Source of the DNA: Adiantum capillus-veneris
Lineage: Eukaryota > Streptophyta > Polypodiopsida > Polypodiales > Pteridaceae
Direction of reading: 5' to 3'
Assembly: GCA_014529385.2 (NCBI GenBank)
Contig: CM043952.1
Coordinates: forward strand, 149,321,057 to 149,385,056
Length of the DNA stretch: 64,000 nucleotides
The position numbers and the translations under genes are program-made. Numbering within the stretch: position 1 is the first letter of the stretch; every line of letters starts with the position of its first letter. Below the pieces are notes generated by a model. The model was not told the origin of the DNA, ran no database searches, and worked only from the letters and a program-made list of their open reading frames with translations. Of the stretch, positions 25,628 through 35,666 are shown one piece after another.

Positions 25628-26968
25628 GATGTAGATTCCGTCCTCGGAAGCTATTGAGTTGAAGCTCGTTGGTCGAGGTGGAAGAGCATTTGAGATGAAT
25701 GTCCTTAGCCTTCTTCAGTCACTGCAAAATCAAACAACATTGCACAGTAATTGCATTCTCATAAGCGATTAAAAAGCATATGCAATTTTAGGCAGACAAT
25801 TGATTGGTAACAGAATTTTAAACAATTTGTCAGCAATAAGCATTAAATTGCAATGTAATCAAATGCATAAACAGATGTAAAGGTAAAAAATTAAACAAGT
25901 ATGGGGTCGCTAATTTAACGATCGAAAGGCACTAGAGATCGACTATTAATACCATGGGTAAGCTTCTTAATTTTCTCTGGTTAATTAAGTTGTTTAATCG
26001 CGAGAGCCAAGTATTTCATGTTCGAGGGCTGACTAGAGGCTATACCTAGAGGACCTTGTAGTTAAGCTACGATAAATGGAATTTCTCATGAAATCATCGC
26101 CTGACTGATTACCTTTGCTTTGACCCCCCAAAGTCTTTTCACAGTGATTCAATTTTGATGTGTGTGCTTATTTTGTATGCCTTGGGTTTTTTGCTTTTCA
26201 AGGAAAAGCGCCCACACTGGGAACCTCTAGGGCTCTAGTACCATAGGCGATACATGTGAGTGGAGTACCAATTTAAGCAGGGATTTCTCTTCCAGCTTCA
26301 AATTTTACATTGTGGCACTTTGAATTTTTTTTTCATCATTTTAATTTTGTAGCTTTGGGGGGTCATATAACTCTGATACACCTCCCCAAGCTAATCACAC
26401 TAGTAAACTCCCTTTATAATACTTAAGCTAAAGGTCAATAGGGTCAAGCCCACTAGAAAGCCCTAGTACATTTCACACAATGCAGCCTAAATCGGATTAA
26501 GAACCTAAGTAACCATTGCTTATAAGGAAGGCATTCCCCATGGTATTAAGAGAAGATTTCTAACACCTAGCTTGGTCAAACTAGCTTAGTTGGACTGCTT
26601 GATTTTTAAACCTAGACAAGTGATTATGACAAAAAATTACATTGAATTAAATGTTTGATACTAAGAAAATGCGGTGAATATTAGGCTACCAATCACAATT
26701 AAAGCAGACAAACATGGATGCAAAATAGATCAGGGCAATGCCAATGGACAAAAAACACCTGTTTGTGTTGATGGTCGAGCTTGATCTGAAGTGTGAACGA
26801 GAGAAAGGTTCCATGAAGGTCCAAATCCTATCAATAGCAACACGCTCCTATACACACTAGGAAACAAAAGGAATACCTCCAGGAGGGACATTAGTGGGAA
26901 AAGGTACCAACACTTATTGAACACAACAAAAAACATAAGGAACCCTAACCTAATTATTTGCACTCCCC
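25628..26968 (-). other. Non-coding 3' region of the 13.8-kb gypsy element
   Basis: About 1.3 kb between the acidic reading frame and the polypurine tract holds no open frame of note except a short 77-codon one at 26730-26963. It is AT-rich and has no recognised motif. Confidence 0.6.
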
Positions 26969-27436
26969 CTAGAGATTCAAGGGAATAGGATATTGTAGAG
27001 GTTGGGGGGAAACCCTAAGGCCTAAAACCCTATCCTCGTCGTCGAGATAAACAAAGTCATCATCCATAAGACCATATGTGCCATCCGTGTAGTCCTGTAA
27101 ATTTTCTTCTTCATCATAGGTGCCCATGTTTACTAAGAAGGTCACTAGACGCCTATAGTCATCTTGGTCAAAAGGGTAGGCTTGTGCAATGGGAGAAACG
27201 CTCTCTACTAAGTATGGATCAGACGTGGTCAAGAGACGTATCAGCCATTCTAACTCCTCAAAATTCCTCTCACATGCTAGCGTACCTATCAAATCCCATT
27301 CACATGCAAGCATTGGAAAGACCATGTGAAATATTTGTGAAAAGTAACGAGGGTACCTCTCACCCAAGGCAGGAGTGGATGACTCTAGCGTACTAGCCAT
27401 ATCTGTACACGCAAATAGATGATGGTTAGAGTGCAA
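26969..27436 (-). CDS. Acidic 155-aa protein encoded 3' of pol in the gypsy element (unknown)
   Basis: An intact frame lies between integrase/protease 2 and the 3' LTR, on the element's coding strand. The product is rich in Asp, Glu, Tyr and Leu, with a tail carrying YDEEENLQDYTDGTYGLMDD (about residues 108-127), and has no signal peptide, zinc knuckle or transmembrane stretch that I can see. Extra frames in this position are known in several plant LTR-retrotransposon lineages, some env-like or regulatory, but nothing here identifies a function. It is one of the few uninterrupted frames in the element. An in-frame Met follows the first one by 12 residues (MAST), which may be the true start. 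Confidence 0.55.
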   Translation of the reverse strand: MHSNHHLFACTDMASTLESSTPALGERYPRYFSQIFHMVFPMLACEWDLIGTLACERNFEELEWLIRLLTTSDPYLVESVSPIAQAYPFDQDDYRRLVTFLVNMGTYDEEENLQDYTDGTYGLMDDDFVYLDDEDRVLGLRVSPQPLQYPIPLNL

Positions 27437-27486
27437 ATATTACAAGGGTCGTGTTCTTGTGCATAATTTGTTTTTATGATTTTGTG

Positions 27487-28529
27487 TTATGGCTCTTGCT
27501 CTTTTACTTTTTTATCTTGTTTTTGTGAGTATAAGGCTTTATATATACATTCCCTAAGATTGGAGATTAAGAGGTCAGGGAGAAAGGTTGAGAGGGAAGC
27601 AAGTGAAAAATGGATGTCCACAAACACTCCCCCCTTCCCTGAGTAGATCATACCGTTTGAAATGATGTCGTCACCCTTTGAAACCAGTTGTTCCAAGTTG
27701 TTATAGGTGAAGATTTTTGCCAGTAGTTTCCTATTACCTTAGGTGCCTTGTCGAGTTGCAAGGGTGGTAAGGTACTCTCCCAGGATCGAACTTGAAGTGG
27801 TTCATCGGGTGATTCCTGAACACTGGAAGGTGTGGATTCCTTTGTAGCTTCATGGAGGTCCACTATTGTAGGTGGAGGCTATGTAGAAGCTTTTACCTCT
27901 ATGGATGTATTACATGAGGAGCTAGAAGCTTCATGGAGCTCCCCCCTTCCTGAGCTAGGTGGAATAAATTGGTTTTGCCTTGGAGCCCAAACTAGCTCTG
28001 GACTAGGTGTGTAGCATTCTGTGATCTTTCCCTTCCCACGGTCTGCCATTGGCTTTAGCGTTACACTGTTTGACTCATATGGGTTTATTGTCGATAGGGA
28101 AGGACACATTTTACGTTCAGGTACCCAAATTTGCTCATTTCCATCATAGTAGCCTTGGGCTTCTAGTAGTCGTTTTGGAATCCATCGTGATTTGGTCTTG
28201 ACTCTCCTAGAGCGCGCTCTTGGTTTTCCAGGGAAATTTTTTCTTGGAATGGATGGGAGGGTTGAGGTAGTTGGAAGTAAGGCCTTGGGGACCCATTGAT
28301 ATGCACTCTTAGGTCATGCATGTTGAGTACTTGCAATATTATTGCTTGCTGGAACTACAAGTGTTGAAGTGCTAGGTTCATGGGTAGCCGGCAAAGATGA
28401 GTTAACCACCTTGGCTTGTGAATGTTGGCTATCCTTCAACTTTGCTAGAGTTTGCAACGTAGGTGACTTTGCTTGAATGATAGGGGTAAGAGTCGGTGGT
28501 CGCGTCGTGACACTACCAGTATCCCAATC
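27487..28529 (-). pseudogene. Linker region downstream of protease 2 (Ser/Pro/Thr-rich, broken)
   Basis: On the minus strand one frame continues from protease 2 through about 330 residues of Ser/Thr/Pro-rich, low-structure sequence, with a basic patch RARSRRVKTKSR near 28200 and stops at about 28314 and 27648. It looks like a disordered C-terminal extension of Pol. No domain recognised. Confidence 0.45.
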
Positions 28530-28812
28530 AATAGTGCATTTGGTTGCCAACATCCACGTGCGTCCCAGGTTTACGTTGCCTTCCATAGCTGCCGCGGACA
28601 TGACTAGAAACCTCTGCACTATGCTTCCATTGTCATAGACAACAGGGGTCTAAAGGACTCCAAGAATAGCAGTTTTCTTTTTATTAATGCCCTTGACTTT
28701 CATCGTACTCGGGGATAGGGTCGGTTTCCCTCATTGAAACCAAACTCCATAGGATAACAAATTGTGTTTAGCTCCCGTATCTAATAAGGCATTGTATAGT
28801 ACTTTCCCATAG
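28530..28812 (-). pseudogene. Second retropepsin-like domain, C-terminal to integrase
   Basis: Continuing in the integrase frame, the minus strand reads LYNALLDTGAKHNLLSYGVW at about 28812-28740. After one TGA, this is followed by a hydrophobic strand region (TAILGVL, then a TAG) and QRFLVMSAAAMEGNVNLGRT. The DTGA triad, the Leu-rich strand after it and the late LGRTWM (compare ILGRPFM at the end of protease 1) are the landmarks of a clan AA aspartic protease in the right order and spacing, about 70-75 residues apart. The two stops (28731-28733 and about 28647-28649) are single-base changes and look like decay. A separate, ordinary retropepsin lies upstream of RT, so the element seems to carry two. 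Confidence 0.65.
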
Positions 28813-30300
28813 GGGCTGTTTAGCTCAATTGGGTATCGTAGGCGTGGCTCAGATTCTAATGATTCGTCATCTGTGTCCTCAAAAAATGCTTGCGTGATTC
28901 CCAGATTAGCCTCTCGTTGGCGTCTAAGATGTTGTTGTCGTTCTCGAGCCTCAACTCTTGCTTGGATTTTTCTAAGCTGTGCTTGTTCCTTGGTAGCCTT
29001 CTTTTGATGGATGGCTTGCAACTCTTCCTGGCTTAGAGGATCATAATATCTTTTGAATTTACTCCCATTAAGGAATCCAATGGTTTCAACTTCATCTAGA
29101 GTCTCCACACGAATGGTACCTTGCGGGGTAATTTCACACACTCGATATGGTCCCTTACCAGCGTATTTCAATTTCTTCTTTTCATTACGTACCCCGTACA
29201 TAAGAACTTTATCACCAACCTTGATGTCTTTATCCTTTAAATGGCTATCAAACCACTTCTTTCTCCTATCCTTCTCCACTAGAGCATTTCGCACAGCTAA
29301 TTGCCTCTCTTCATCTAGCCTTTCCAGGATATATAATCGCTCCACTAAGGGGTTACCATCCCAACCTTCTTGAGAAGCTACTCGAAGACTAGGAATGACA
29401 AACTCCCATGGCATAACTGCTTCTTGGCCATACACCATCTTAAACGGTGTGCAATTAATAGCAACTTTATACGCAGTACGATAAGCCCATAAAGCTGATG
29501 TAAGCTTTAGGTCCCAATCAGTGCGATGAGCCTCAACTGTCTTTGTCAAAATGGAGATGAGAGTTTTGTTGGTACTCTCAGCTTGGCCATTTTCTTGGGG
29601 ATAATAGGGTGTAGACTTGTGGTGAGATAAGTTTGATGTGAGTTCTTTTATTACTTCATTTATAAAATGAGTTCCATTGTCACTCACAAGTTCAAAGGGG
29701 TATCCAAAACGTGTGATAATGTTCTCAAAGAGGAACTTAGCTGTTGTTTTTGCATCCGCCTTTCGTGTTGCTTTTGCTTCAGCCCATTTGGTTACATAGT
29801 CGGTAGCCACAATGATATATCATGATTGCGTGTTACGTGCAGCCGGACTAATCGGTCCTACAAAGTCTAAGCCCCACTTTTCAAATGGTTGGGTTACCTT
29901 GATGGGATGTAGAGGCATCCTATCCCTTCTTTGTGGCTTCTTGAAGCGTTGGCATTCATCACATCCCTTTGCAAAAAGTGATGCATCCTTAAACAGAGTG
30001 GGCCACCAATAGCCTGACTGTAAGATCTTTCGGACAGTCAACTTTCCTGAAAAGTGACCACCAGCTACACCCATGTGTGCCTCTTGTAGAATATATAAAT
30101 ACTCATCCTCGCGGGCACAGCGTCTAAGAGCATCATCTTTTCCTCTCTTATAGAGAGTTCCAGCCAGTAAGAAATAGGGTTCGCATTCCTTGATTAATTT
30201 TCGAGCTATATCTTTTCCCAGCTCTTTGGGTGGAAAACCATTAACTAAGAAGTTAACAATCTTTTCACTCCATTCAGGCATTGTATCAACAATGAACAAA
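28813..30300 (-). pseudogene. Integrase of the 13.8-kb gypsy element
   Basis: An HHCC zinc-binding module (H-MGVAGGH about 30075-30050, then C-DEC about 29955) is followed by the DDE core: GLDFVGP (about 29870), VSDNGTHFIN (about 29680) and YYPQENGQAE (about 29590). A C-terminal part follows with DKVLMYGVRNEKKKLKYAGK and an SH3-like fold region. One TGA at about 29817-29819 interrupts the core just after the first Asp, and a one-base frameshift at about 30290-30300 separates it from RNase H. Integrase inserts the cDNA copy. The three acidic residues are all present, so only the stop and frameshift inactivate it. Confidence 0.88.
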
Positions 30301-32931
30301 AGGAGTATCAAGAAATTCATCATCAACCCCCGTAGGAGCTTCGCCATTAGGGATACGAGATAAATGATCCGCCATGACATGTTTCCTCCCAGGCCTCACA
30401 ACAACGGTGAAGTCAAACTCAAGAAGAATTAACAACCATCGTGTAATTCGACCTGTGGAACACGGCTTGTTTACCAAATATAGCAATGCTTGATGATCAA
30501 CATAAAACACAAACTTGGTAGCAAGAAGGTAATAGCGAAATTTCTTTACTGCGTAAATCATAGCTAGACCTTCGCGCTCTGTAGTAGTGTAGTTCATCTC
30601 GGCATCATTTAATTGGCGACTTGCAAAGCTAATAGGGTAGTCCAATTTATGTTCTCCTGGTTGAGTTAGAACACACCCAATAGCAAAGTTTGATGCATCA
30701 ATATGCACATGAAAAGGTACATTCCAATCAGGTGTTCGCAGGATTGGAGCACTTGTTAGGGCCTTCTTTAATAACTCATAAGATTGATGACATTCTTCCG
30801 TCCAGTGAAACTCGATAAGAAGCTTGTACAATAGATGCGCTATCTCGGCAAAGTTTAAAATAAACCTTCGATAATAACCAACATGGCCCATAAATCTTTG
30901 AACTCCTTTATAGTTCGTAGGTGGTGTCAAATCGGCAATGGCTTTAATCTTACTCTCATCTATGGATATCCCGTTCTTGGACACTATATTCCCTAGAATG
31001 ACTCCATGCTTAACCCAAAATTGGCATTTGAAAGAGTTCAATGAGATGCGATAAAATCTGCACCTTTCAAATATTTTTCGTAGATATAACAAATGCTTCT
31101 CCCAAGAAGAATAAACACAAAGGTCATCTAGGAAAGCTTCACAAAACTCCCTTAGAAATTCTTTAAACGCCGTGTTTATTAATCGTTGGAATGTAGCAAG
31201 GGCATTTGTTAAGCCCAAAGCCATAACACGAAATGCAAACACTCCAAACTCTGTGATAAAAGCAGTTTTAGCTTGGTCCTCTAATGCAATTGTGATTTGA
31301 TTGTAACCAGAGTACCCATCTAAAAAGCTATAAGCTTCCTTGCCCGCAACTCTTTCAAGCACATGTTCTGAATATGGCAAGGGATAATGATCTCTCCTAG
31401 CAGCTGCATTAACTTTCTTGAGGTCCACGCACACTCTTAGTTTCCCATTCTTTTTTGGCACAATGACTATTGGAGAAACCCATTCTGAGTGCTCAATAGG
31501 GTATATGAATCCACATTGGATAAGTTTTTCAATCTCCTCTTGTCCAATTTTGGCGTACTTAGGATTCATTGGATAGGGTCGTTGCTGGACGGGTTTAGCA
31601 ATGTTGATCATGGGAATTGTATGTTGCACCACAGAAGGTGGAACGCCCTTCATGTCATGATATGTCCAAGCAAAGATATCCTTGTATTCCTTGAGGAGCT
31701 CCTTAAGTACAGCCTCTTCAGTTTCGGTAAGGTCTTGAGCAATAAAGACTGGTTTAGACTCCTCACCTGGTTCTGCTAATTCTATCTCTTTGACTACCGC
31801 TGGACCATCATAGACTCCACTGCTTCCATTGGTAGGTATTCGTTGGGCTTTGGCATACACAACCTTTCGCTCCCCCGTGGTATAAGATTTAAAATGTTCA
31901 GGAGCCGTATGTAAGTCAGCAGGATCTTGTCCTGATAGAGACCTTTCTTTTAGTTGTGCCTCCTTTTGTTGTTGTGCCGACTCTCGGTTTTGACGTCTTC
32001 TTATAGTTCGACTCAATTTAGGCTCTGTAACCTCCAATTGAGCGAGGTCAATGGGTCGCGGGCTGCACCACATGACACTCTGGAGATGTTCACCCCAATT
32101 GTCTACTAGCTTTCGATGAGCATCACATGCCCCTAGATAGCTAAGCCATTCTGTAGTAGATCTTTCCTTGTTTATCCTAGCTCTCACATTTGCTCGATAT
32201 CGTCGTCTCTTATATGACCTTTGTTTCTTGTTAAGGTTTTTATTTTGGTAAATGTTTGAACTCGACTCGCCTGATAGGTCTTCGCTTGTATCTTCTTCAC
32301 TCTCATATAAATTACCATAGATGGTCGTACTAGGCCTTGAGTGTTTAGTTTCTATACTTGGTTCACTCGATGTTTCCTCAGGTTCTGAATCCATTTCTCC
32401 CTGAGATTCCGTTTTTGATGTGTATTGGCTTGAAGCCTTTGAGGAATCATCAGTTTCACTCTCAGGTAAGTGTGCCTCTTTCTTATCATCGGATGTTACA
32501 TGCGCTACACCTAACATGTTTACTGTTGCAATGTGTGGTATCTCTTCCCCATCTGGTGTTACCCAGGTTGTTCCTCTAGCTCCCCATGTATCTATAGTTG
32601 CTGCTAGGTGGACCCAATCCACATTGTCCGACTCAGTCATCCCAGGTAGTACATCCATATAAGGAGAGTTCTCCCCAATATCCGTGTCTTCGTTACATGT
32701 GTAACAATACTGTAATGGAGCTGAGTGAATTGTTGTGTCTGATCGATTATCAATGATGAATTTATTTCCTAGAGGATGCGTTCGACCACTTAAAAGATCA
32801 GCTCGAATGACAGAGTCTTGGAACTGTAAGTAGACGTGGTTTTTGGACCAGTCATGCACCATTTTTCCTTCCCTCATGAATGGACGCCCTAAGATCATCT
32901 CAAATGACATAGGATGCTTGGAAAAATCCAT
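30286..32931 (-). CDS. Pol: protease tail, linker, reverse transcriptase and RNase H (881 aa open frame)
   Basis: The frame starts inside the end of protease 1 (EMILGRPFM, residues 10-18). A long acidic Ser/Thr-rich linker with a basic block follows (about 60-340). RT follows, with YPLPYSEHVLERVAGKEAYS, FLDGYSGYNQI (about 535) and the catalytic FLDDLCVYSS (about 595). RNase H has VHIDASNFAIG (about 740), TEREGLAMIYAVKKF and YVDHQALLYL, ending in the GRKHVMADHLSR motif. The RT active site has Phe-Leu-Asp-Asp, as in many gypsy elements. Length and uninterrupted reading over 2.6 kb make it the best preserved coding block in the window. It would copy the element RNA to DNA in the virus-like particle. 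It joins integrase only across a frameshift at its 3' end. Confidence 0.92.
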   Translation of the reverse strand: MDFSKHPMSFEMILGRPFMREGKMVHDWSKNHVYLQFQDSVIRADLLSGRTHPLGNKFIIDNRSDTTIHSAPLQYCYTCNEDTDIGENSPYMDVLPGMTESDNVDWVHLAATIDTWGARGTTWVTPDGEEIPHIATVNMLGVAHVTSDDKKEAHLPESETDDSSKASSQYTSKTESQGEMDSEPEETSSEPSIETKHSRPSTTIYGNLYESEEDTSEDLSGESSSNIYQNKNLNKKQRSYKRRRYRANVRARINKERSTTEWLSYLGACDAHRKLVDNWGEHLQSVMWCSPRPIDLAQLEVTEPKLSRTIRRRQNRESAQQQKEAQLKERSLSGQDPADLHTAPEHFKSYTTGERKVVYAKAQRIPTNGSSGVYDGPAVVKEIELAEPGEESKPVFIAQDLTETEEAVLKELLKEYKDIFAWTYHDMKGVPPSVVQHTIPMINIAKPVQQRPYPMNPKYAKIGQEEIEKLIQCGFIYPIEHSEWVSPIVIVPKKNGKLRVCVDLKKVNAAARRDHYPLPYSEHVLERVAGKEAYSFLDGYSGYNQITIALEDQAKTAFITEFGVFAFRVMALGLTNALATFQRLINTAFKEFLREFCEAFLDDLCVYSSWEKHLLYLRKIFERCRFYRISLNSFKCQFWVKHGVILGNIVSKNGISIDESKIKAIADLTPPTNYKGVQRFMGHVGYYRRFILNFAEIAHLLYKLLIEFHWTEECHQSYELLKKALTSAPILRTPDWNVPFHVHIDASNFAIGCVLTQPGEHKLDYPISFASRQLNDAEMNYTTTEREGLAMIYAVKKFRYYLLATKFVFYVDHQALLYLVNKPCSTGRITRWLLILLEFDFTVVVRPGRKHVMADHLSRIPNGEAPTGVDDEFLDTPFVHC

Positions 32932-32943
32932 AATAATGAAAGT

Positions 32944-33195
32944 CTACCTTACCTTGTGTCCCAAGACCTTGATCCTGAGATCCTTTAGCATTCCAATAGG
33001 CGTAACAATAGATCCATTAGCCATTTTTACCACTACGCTTGTGGCTTCAAGGTGAGGTCTCCCCATAGACTCCCAACAACTCTTTGTCACCATGCTGACT
33101 CTCGCACCACCGTCAAGGATTCCCTTCACAGTTAATCCTTTAGTAGTGATTGGTAGAGTAGCATTAGATTCATCACCTTCAAAGTATTGCCCCAA
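32944..33195 (-). pseudogene. Protease 1 (retropepsin) of the gypsy element
   Basis: The active-site stretch VKGILDGGARVSMVTKSCW has D-G-G-A in place of the common D-T/S-G-A. This form is frequent in plant gypsy proteases, and the conserved ILGRPF end lies in the adjacent frame at about 32900. A stop or frame change at 32932-32943 separates the two halves. It would cleave Gag-Pol. A related D-G-G-A protease is seen in the relic at 51985-52368. Confidence 0.8.
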
Positions 33196-33335
33196 CTTGT
33201 TAACGGGTATTTCTAAAGGTTCTCATCTAGGTTGGGTTGTGGATCTAAGTGTTCCTCCTCTATTGGCATCTCCCCAACTCCATCCATCTGTGCAAATTGT
33301 GGTAGCCCAAATTGTAGTTCTCCATTGAGGAAGGC

Positions 33336-33884
33336 TCAAAGAGCTGAGACTAGCTCGGGGTCTTTATATAGTTTGGACATGATGGTGGTTCTAACTTCTG
33401 AAGACATGAAATCCATCAATTTGGCAACGTTTAACGGCACCTTTTGGCCTTGAGTCCCTTGACGTGGGGAAGATGGGATCTCCATTTCTTTGATAGGATC
33501 AGGTAGTCCCTCTGTAAACATTCTTTCCATCAAGAAGTGAGTACGCCCACTTTCCCATGACTTTAAGTCACTTTCTTCTTGGATGACACTAGGTATTTCC
33601 AAGGGTCTATGGACTTGGTGAGGTTGTTGTTGTGTAGGGAACACGGTGTCTGTAATCTGGATCTTCCTAGGTGCTGGTTCTAGATCCCTTTGGGTATCTT
33701 CTACCAAACTCCTTAAATGCTTGACTCGCCCAATCTCCTCTGTAGGGTTTGGGTAAGTTCCTATCTTCTTTTTGGATCCTGGCCATTGTGGCTCATGAAG
33801 ATCTTCCTTGTTGGTTTCTATGTTAGTGGTCGTTTTGGTCTCCATGGTTTCACCTGAATCAGAATCTTCTTCAGCGTCGTTCAT
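33336..33884 (-). pseudogene. Gag-Pol linker of the gypsy element
   Basis: A 182-residue open stretch of acidic, Glu/Thr/Pro-rich sequence lies between the zinc-knuckle region and protease 1. Late in it a helical part reads LMERMFTEGLPDPIKEMEIP and SSEVRTTIMSKLYKDPELV. No enzyme motif seen. Frame changes at both ends show it is no longer read through. Confidence 0.5.
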
Positions 33885-33947
33885 GTATACGGGGTCATCA
33901 CCAGTCCCTATGTTGGTCTTTGAGTTGGGGTCTGACTTCGCTGCTTT

Positions 33948-35160
33948 TTACGATCTCTTTCTTCGTGTTTTCTTCTTTTTCTGAGATTGGGCAATTGATG
34001 CCGTGTCTCTTTCCTCAAGAATATAATTTTGTTTTTGGAGCATCGATCGTGTGAGTGCGTTTACTGGTACTATGTTTATAGTTGGTGGTGTCCCATCAAC
34101 AATCTCTATTAAGTTCAATGGTGTGATTTTCCGTGCGTTTGGATTGTTAGGACACTGTGCGATCAAATGATCTATTCCACAACGATTACAAGTGAGTATT
34201 GGTGTTGCCAATGCACTCCCTTGACTTGTTTGCATTAGTGCAGCATTATTTTGCATTCTAATGGGGGCACTCAGCTACTCGATGTGGTCCACCACATTCA
34301 TAGCACTGAAGAGGTGGTCTCCTGGCAAAACTATTAATGTTTTGGCCTCTTGCTGCTAGCGCAGTAGCTTGATATACCGGTTTGATTTGTCCCCAATGGT
34401 CTTCCATATAGTACATGGGACACTCCTCAAGCATGTCGACTCCATAGGTGATACTAGAGTCTATGTCCTCTTCGCAATCTACATAAGTACTAGATGACTC
34501 GCAACCTATTTGGTTCATAGGTGTAACTCTTGGATGAGGGGGTTGCGGTCCTAGCACTGGAGGTGGCAACGGTGTGGTTTGGACCACATTTTGGGTTCTA
34601 GGAACCATGTGCTGTAATGGCAACTGTTGCTCCATGGGTGGGGTAGGCATCAATGCAGGAACTCGAGGTGAGTCTGCCCAAGCTATAGGCGGTCTATTTT
34701 CCATGATGCATTTAAGCATTAGGCAATCCTTCGCTTGATGGCCATACCTACCACACGCGTTACAAGTCCCGTTAAACTTTACTCTGAAAGTAGGGCATTC
34801 ACTCATAGTATGTGGGCCCAAGCAAATTGAGCACCATTGTTGCTCCCTTCTTGGATACATATGAGTGTTTTGTGGAGCACGATTACCCCTAAGGCTTTCT
34901 TGGATGGCCTTGGTGAGATCTGCCAAATTCATCTCAGATATCGTTTGCTCTTTCACGATTGGCTTTATCTTCATTGGCTCATGCCCTGACGCTTGCGAGC
35001 TACTAGACTTCAGCTCGGCAAACATTTCTCCTGCAATCATTAAATTATCCTCCAATTGGATTGCATTCATGGTGACTGCTTCCCAAGTAGTGATACCTCT
35101 AATGACTAGGCCATTATAGATACTTTCATGTCGTAGTCCCCTAATGAATCTATCGAGCAA
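33948..35160 (-). pseudogene. Gag nucleocapsid region with four zinc knuckles
   Basis: Four knuckles are readable. CSICLGPHTMSEC, CYECGGPHRVAEC and CNRCGIDHLIAQC have the spacing C-x2-C-x3-H-x4-C. CNACGRYGHQAKDC has the canonical C-x2-C-x4-H-x4-C. They lie at about 34825, 34295, 34185 and 34765. Upstream is a helical region (LDRFIRGLRHESIYNGLVIR) typical of the end of the capsid domain. A frameshift at about 34257 splits the last knuckle from the rest. Zinc knuckles bind element RNA for packaging; use of the three shorter-spaced knuckles for RNA is inference. Confidence 0.75.
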
Positions 35161-35175
35161 TTGGTTGTTGTTGAA

Positions 35176-35663
35176 TCACTCGTTTGGATTGCATCGAGAA
35201 TTCAAATTCTTTAGGCGACTAATGAAGTCTCTCACGGATTCACGTTCTTCTCGTTGGGCTTTCTGGAGCTGAGAGGCTACACCCCAAAGTACTCCCTCTC
35301 GTATGTGCTCTTTCAAGAACAATCTCCTAAGAGTAGAGTAGATCGTTTTCTCTTCTACTCTTAAGGTTCTATACCAATCTCCAGCCTTTCCGCTTAGGGT
35401 CAAACTCAAAGCCTTACACTTATGTAGCTCATTGTTCTCTTCCAAGGAATCGCACACATGTTCAAAGACTTCCATATGCTTTTAGCATCTCCGTCTCCAC
35501 TGAATTTCTGTGTGAGCTTAGCTACTTGAACTGTCTTGCTCCTAGGCTCTCTATTAGGTGCACTACGCATGTTTTCCGCAATAGAGCGACCGATAGTTTG
35601 AGAAAATGTTGCCAAATCTCCTATTTGAGCAGGTATAATGGGTGTATGTGCTCCTAGAACCAC
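35176..35663 (-). pseudogene. Gag capsid (retrotrans_gag) region
   Basis: The core reads LTLSGKAGDWYRTL followed by RRLFLKEHIREGVLW and an acidic-basic helix KAQREERESVRDFISRLKNL. This matches the gag capsid pattern A-x-x-W-(Y/F) ... F-x-x-x-F ... E-S-V-x-x-(F/Y)-x-x-R-(F/L). The beginning (VQVAKLTQKFSGDGDAKSIW) is in another frame at 35406-35663, so one frameshift splits the domain. Confidence 0.75.
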
Positions 35664-35666
35664 ATG

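Noticed and set aside
28731-28733. The TGA in protease 2 as the true end of Pol
   Set aside because: Not adopted because the same frame continues with a complete protease-like pattern and only single-base stops; it cannot be fully excluded from one copy.
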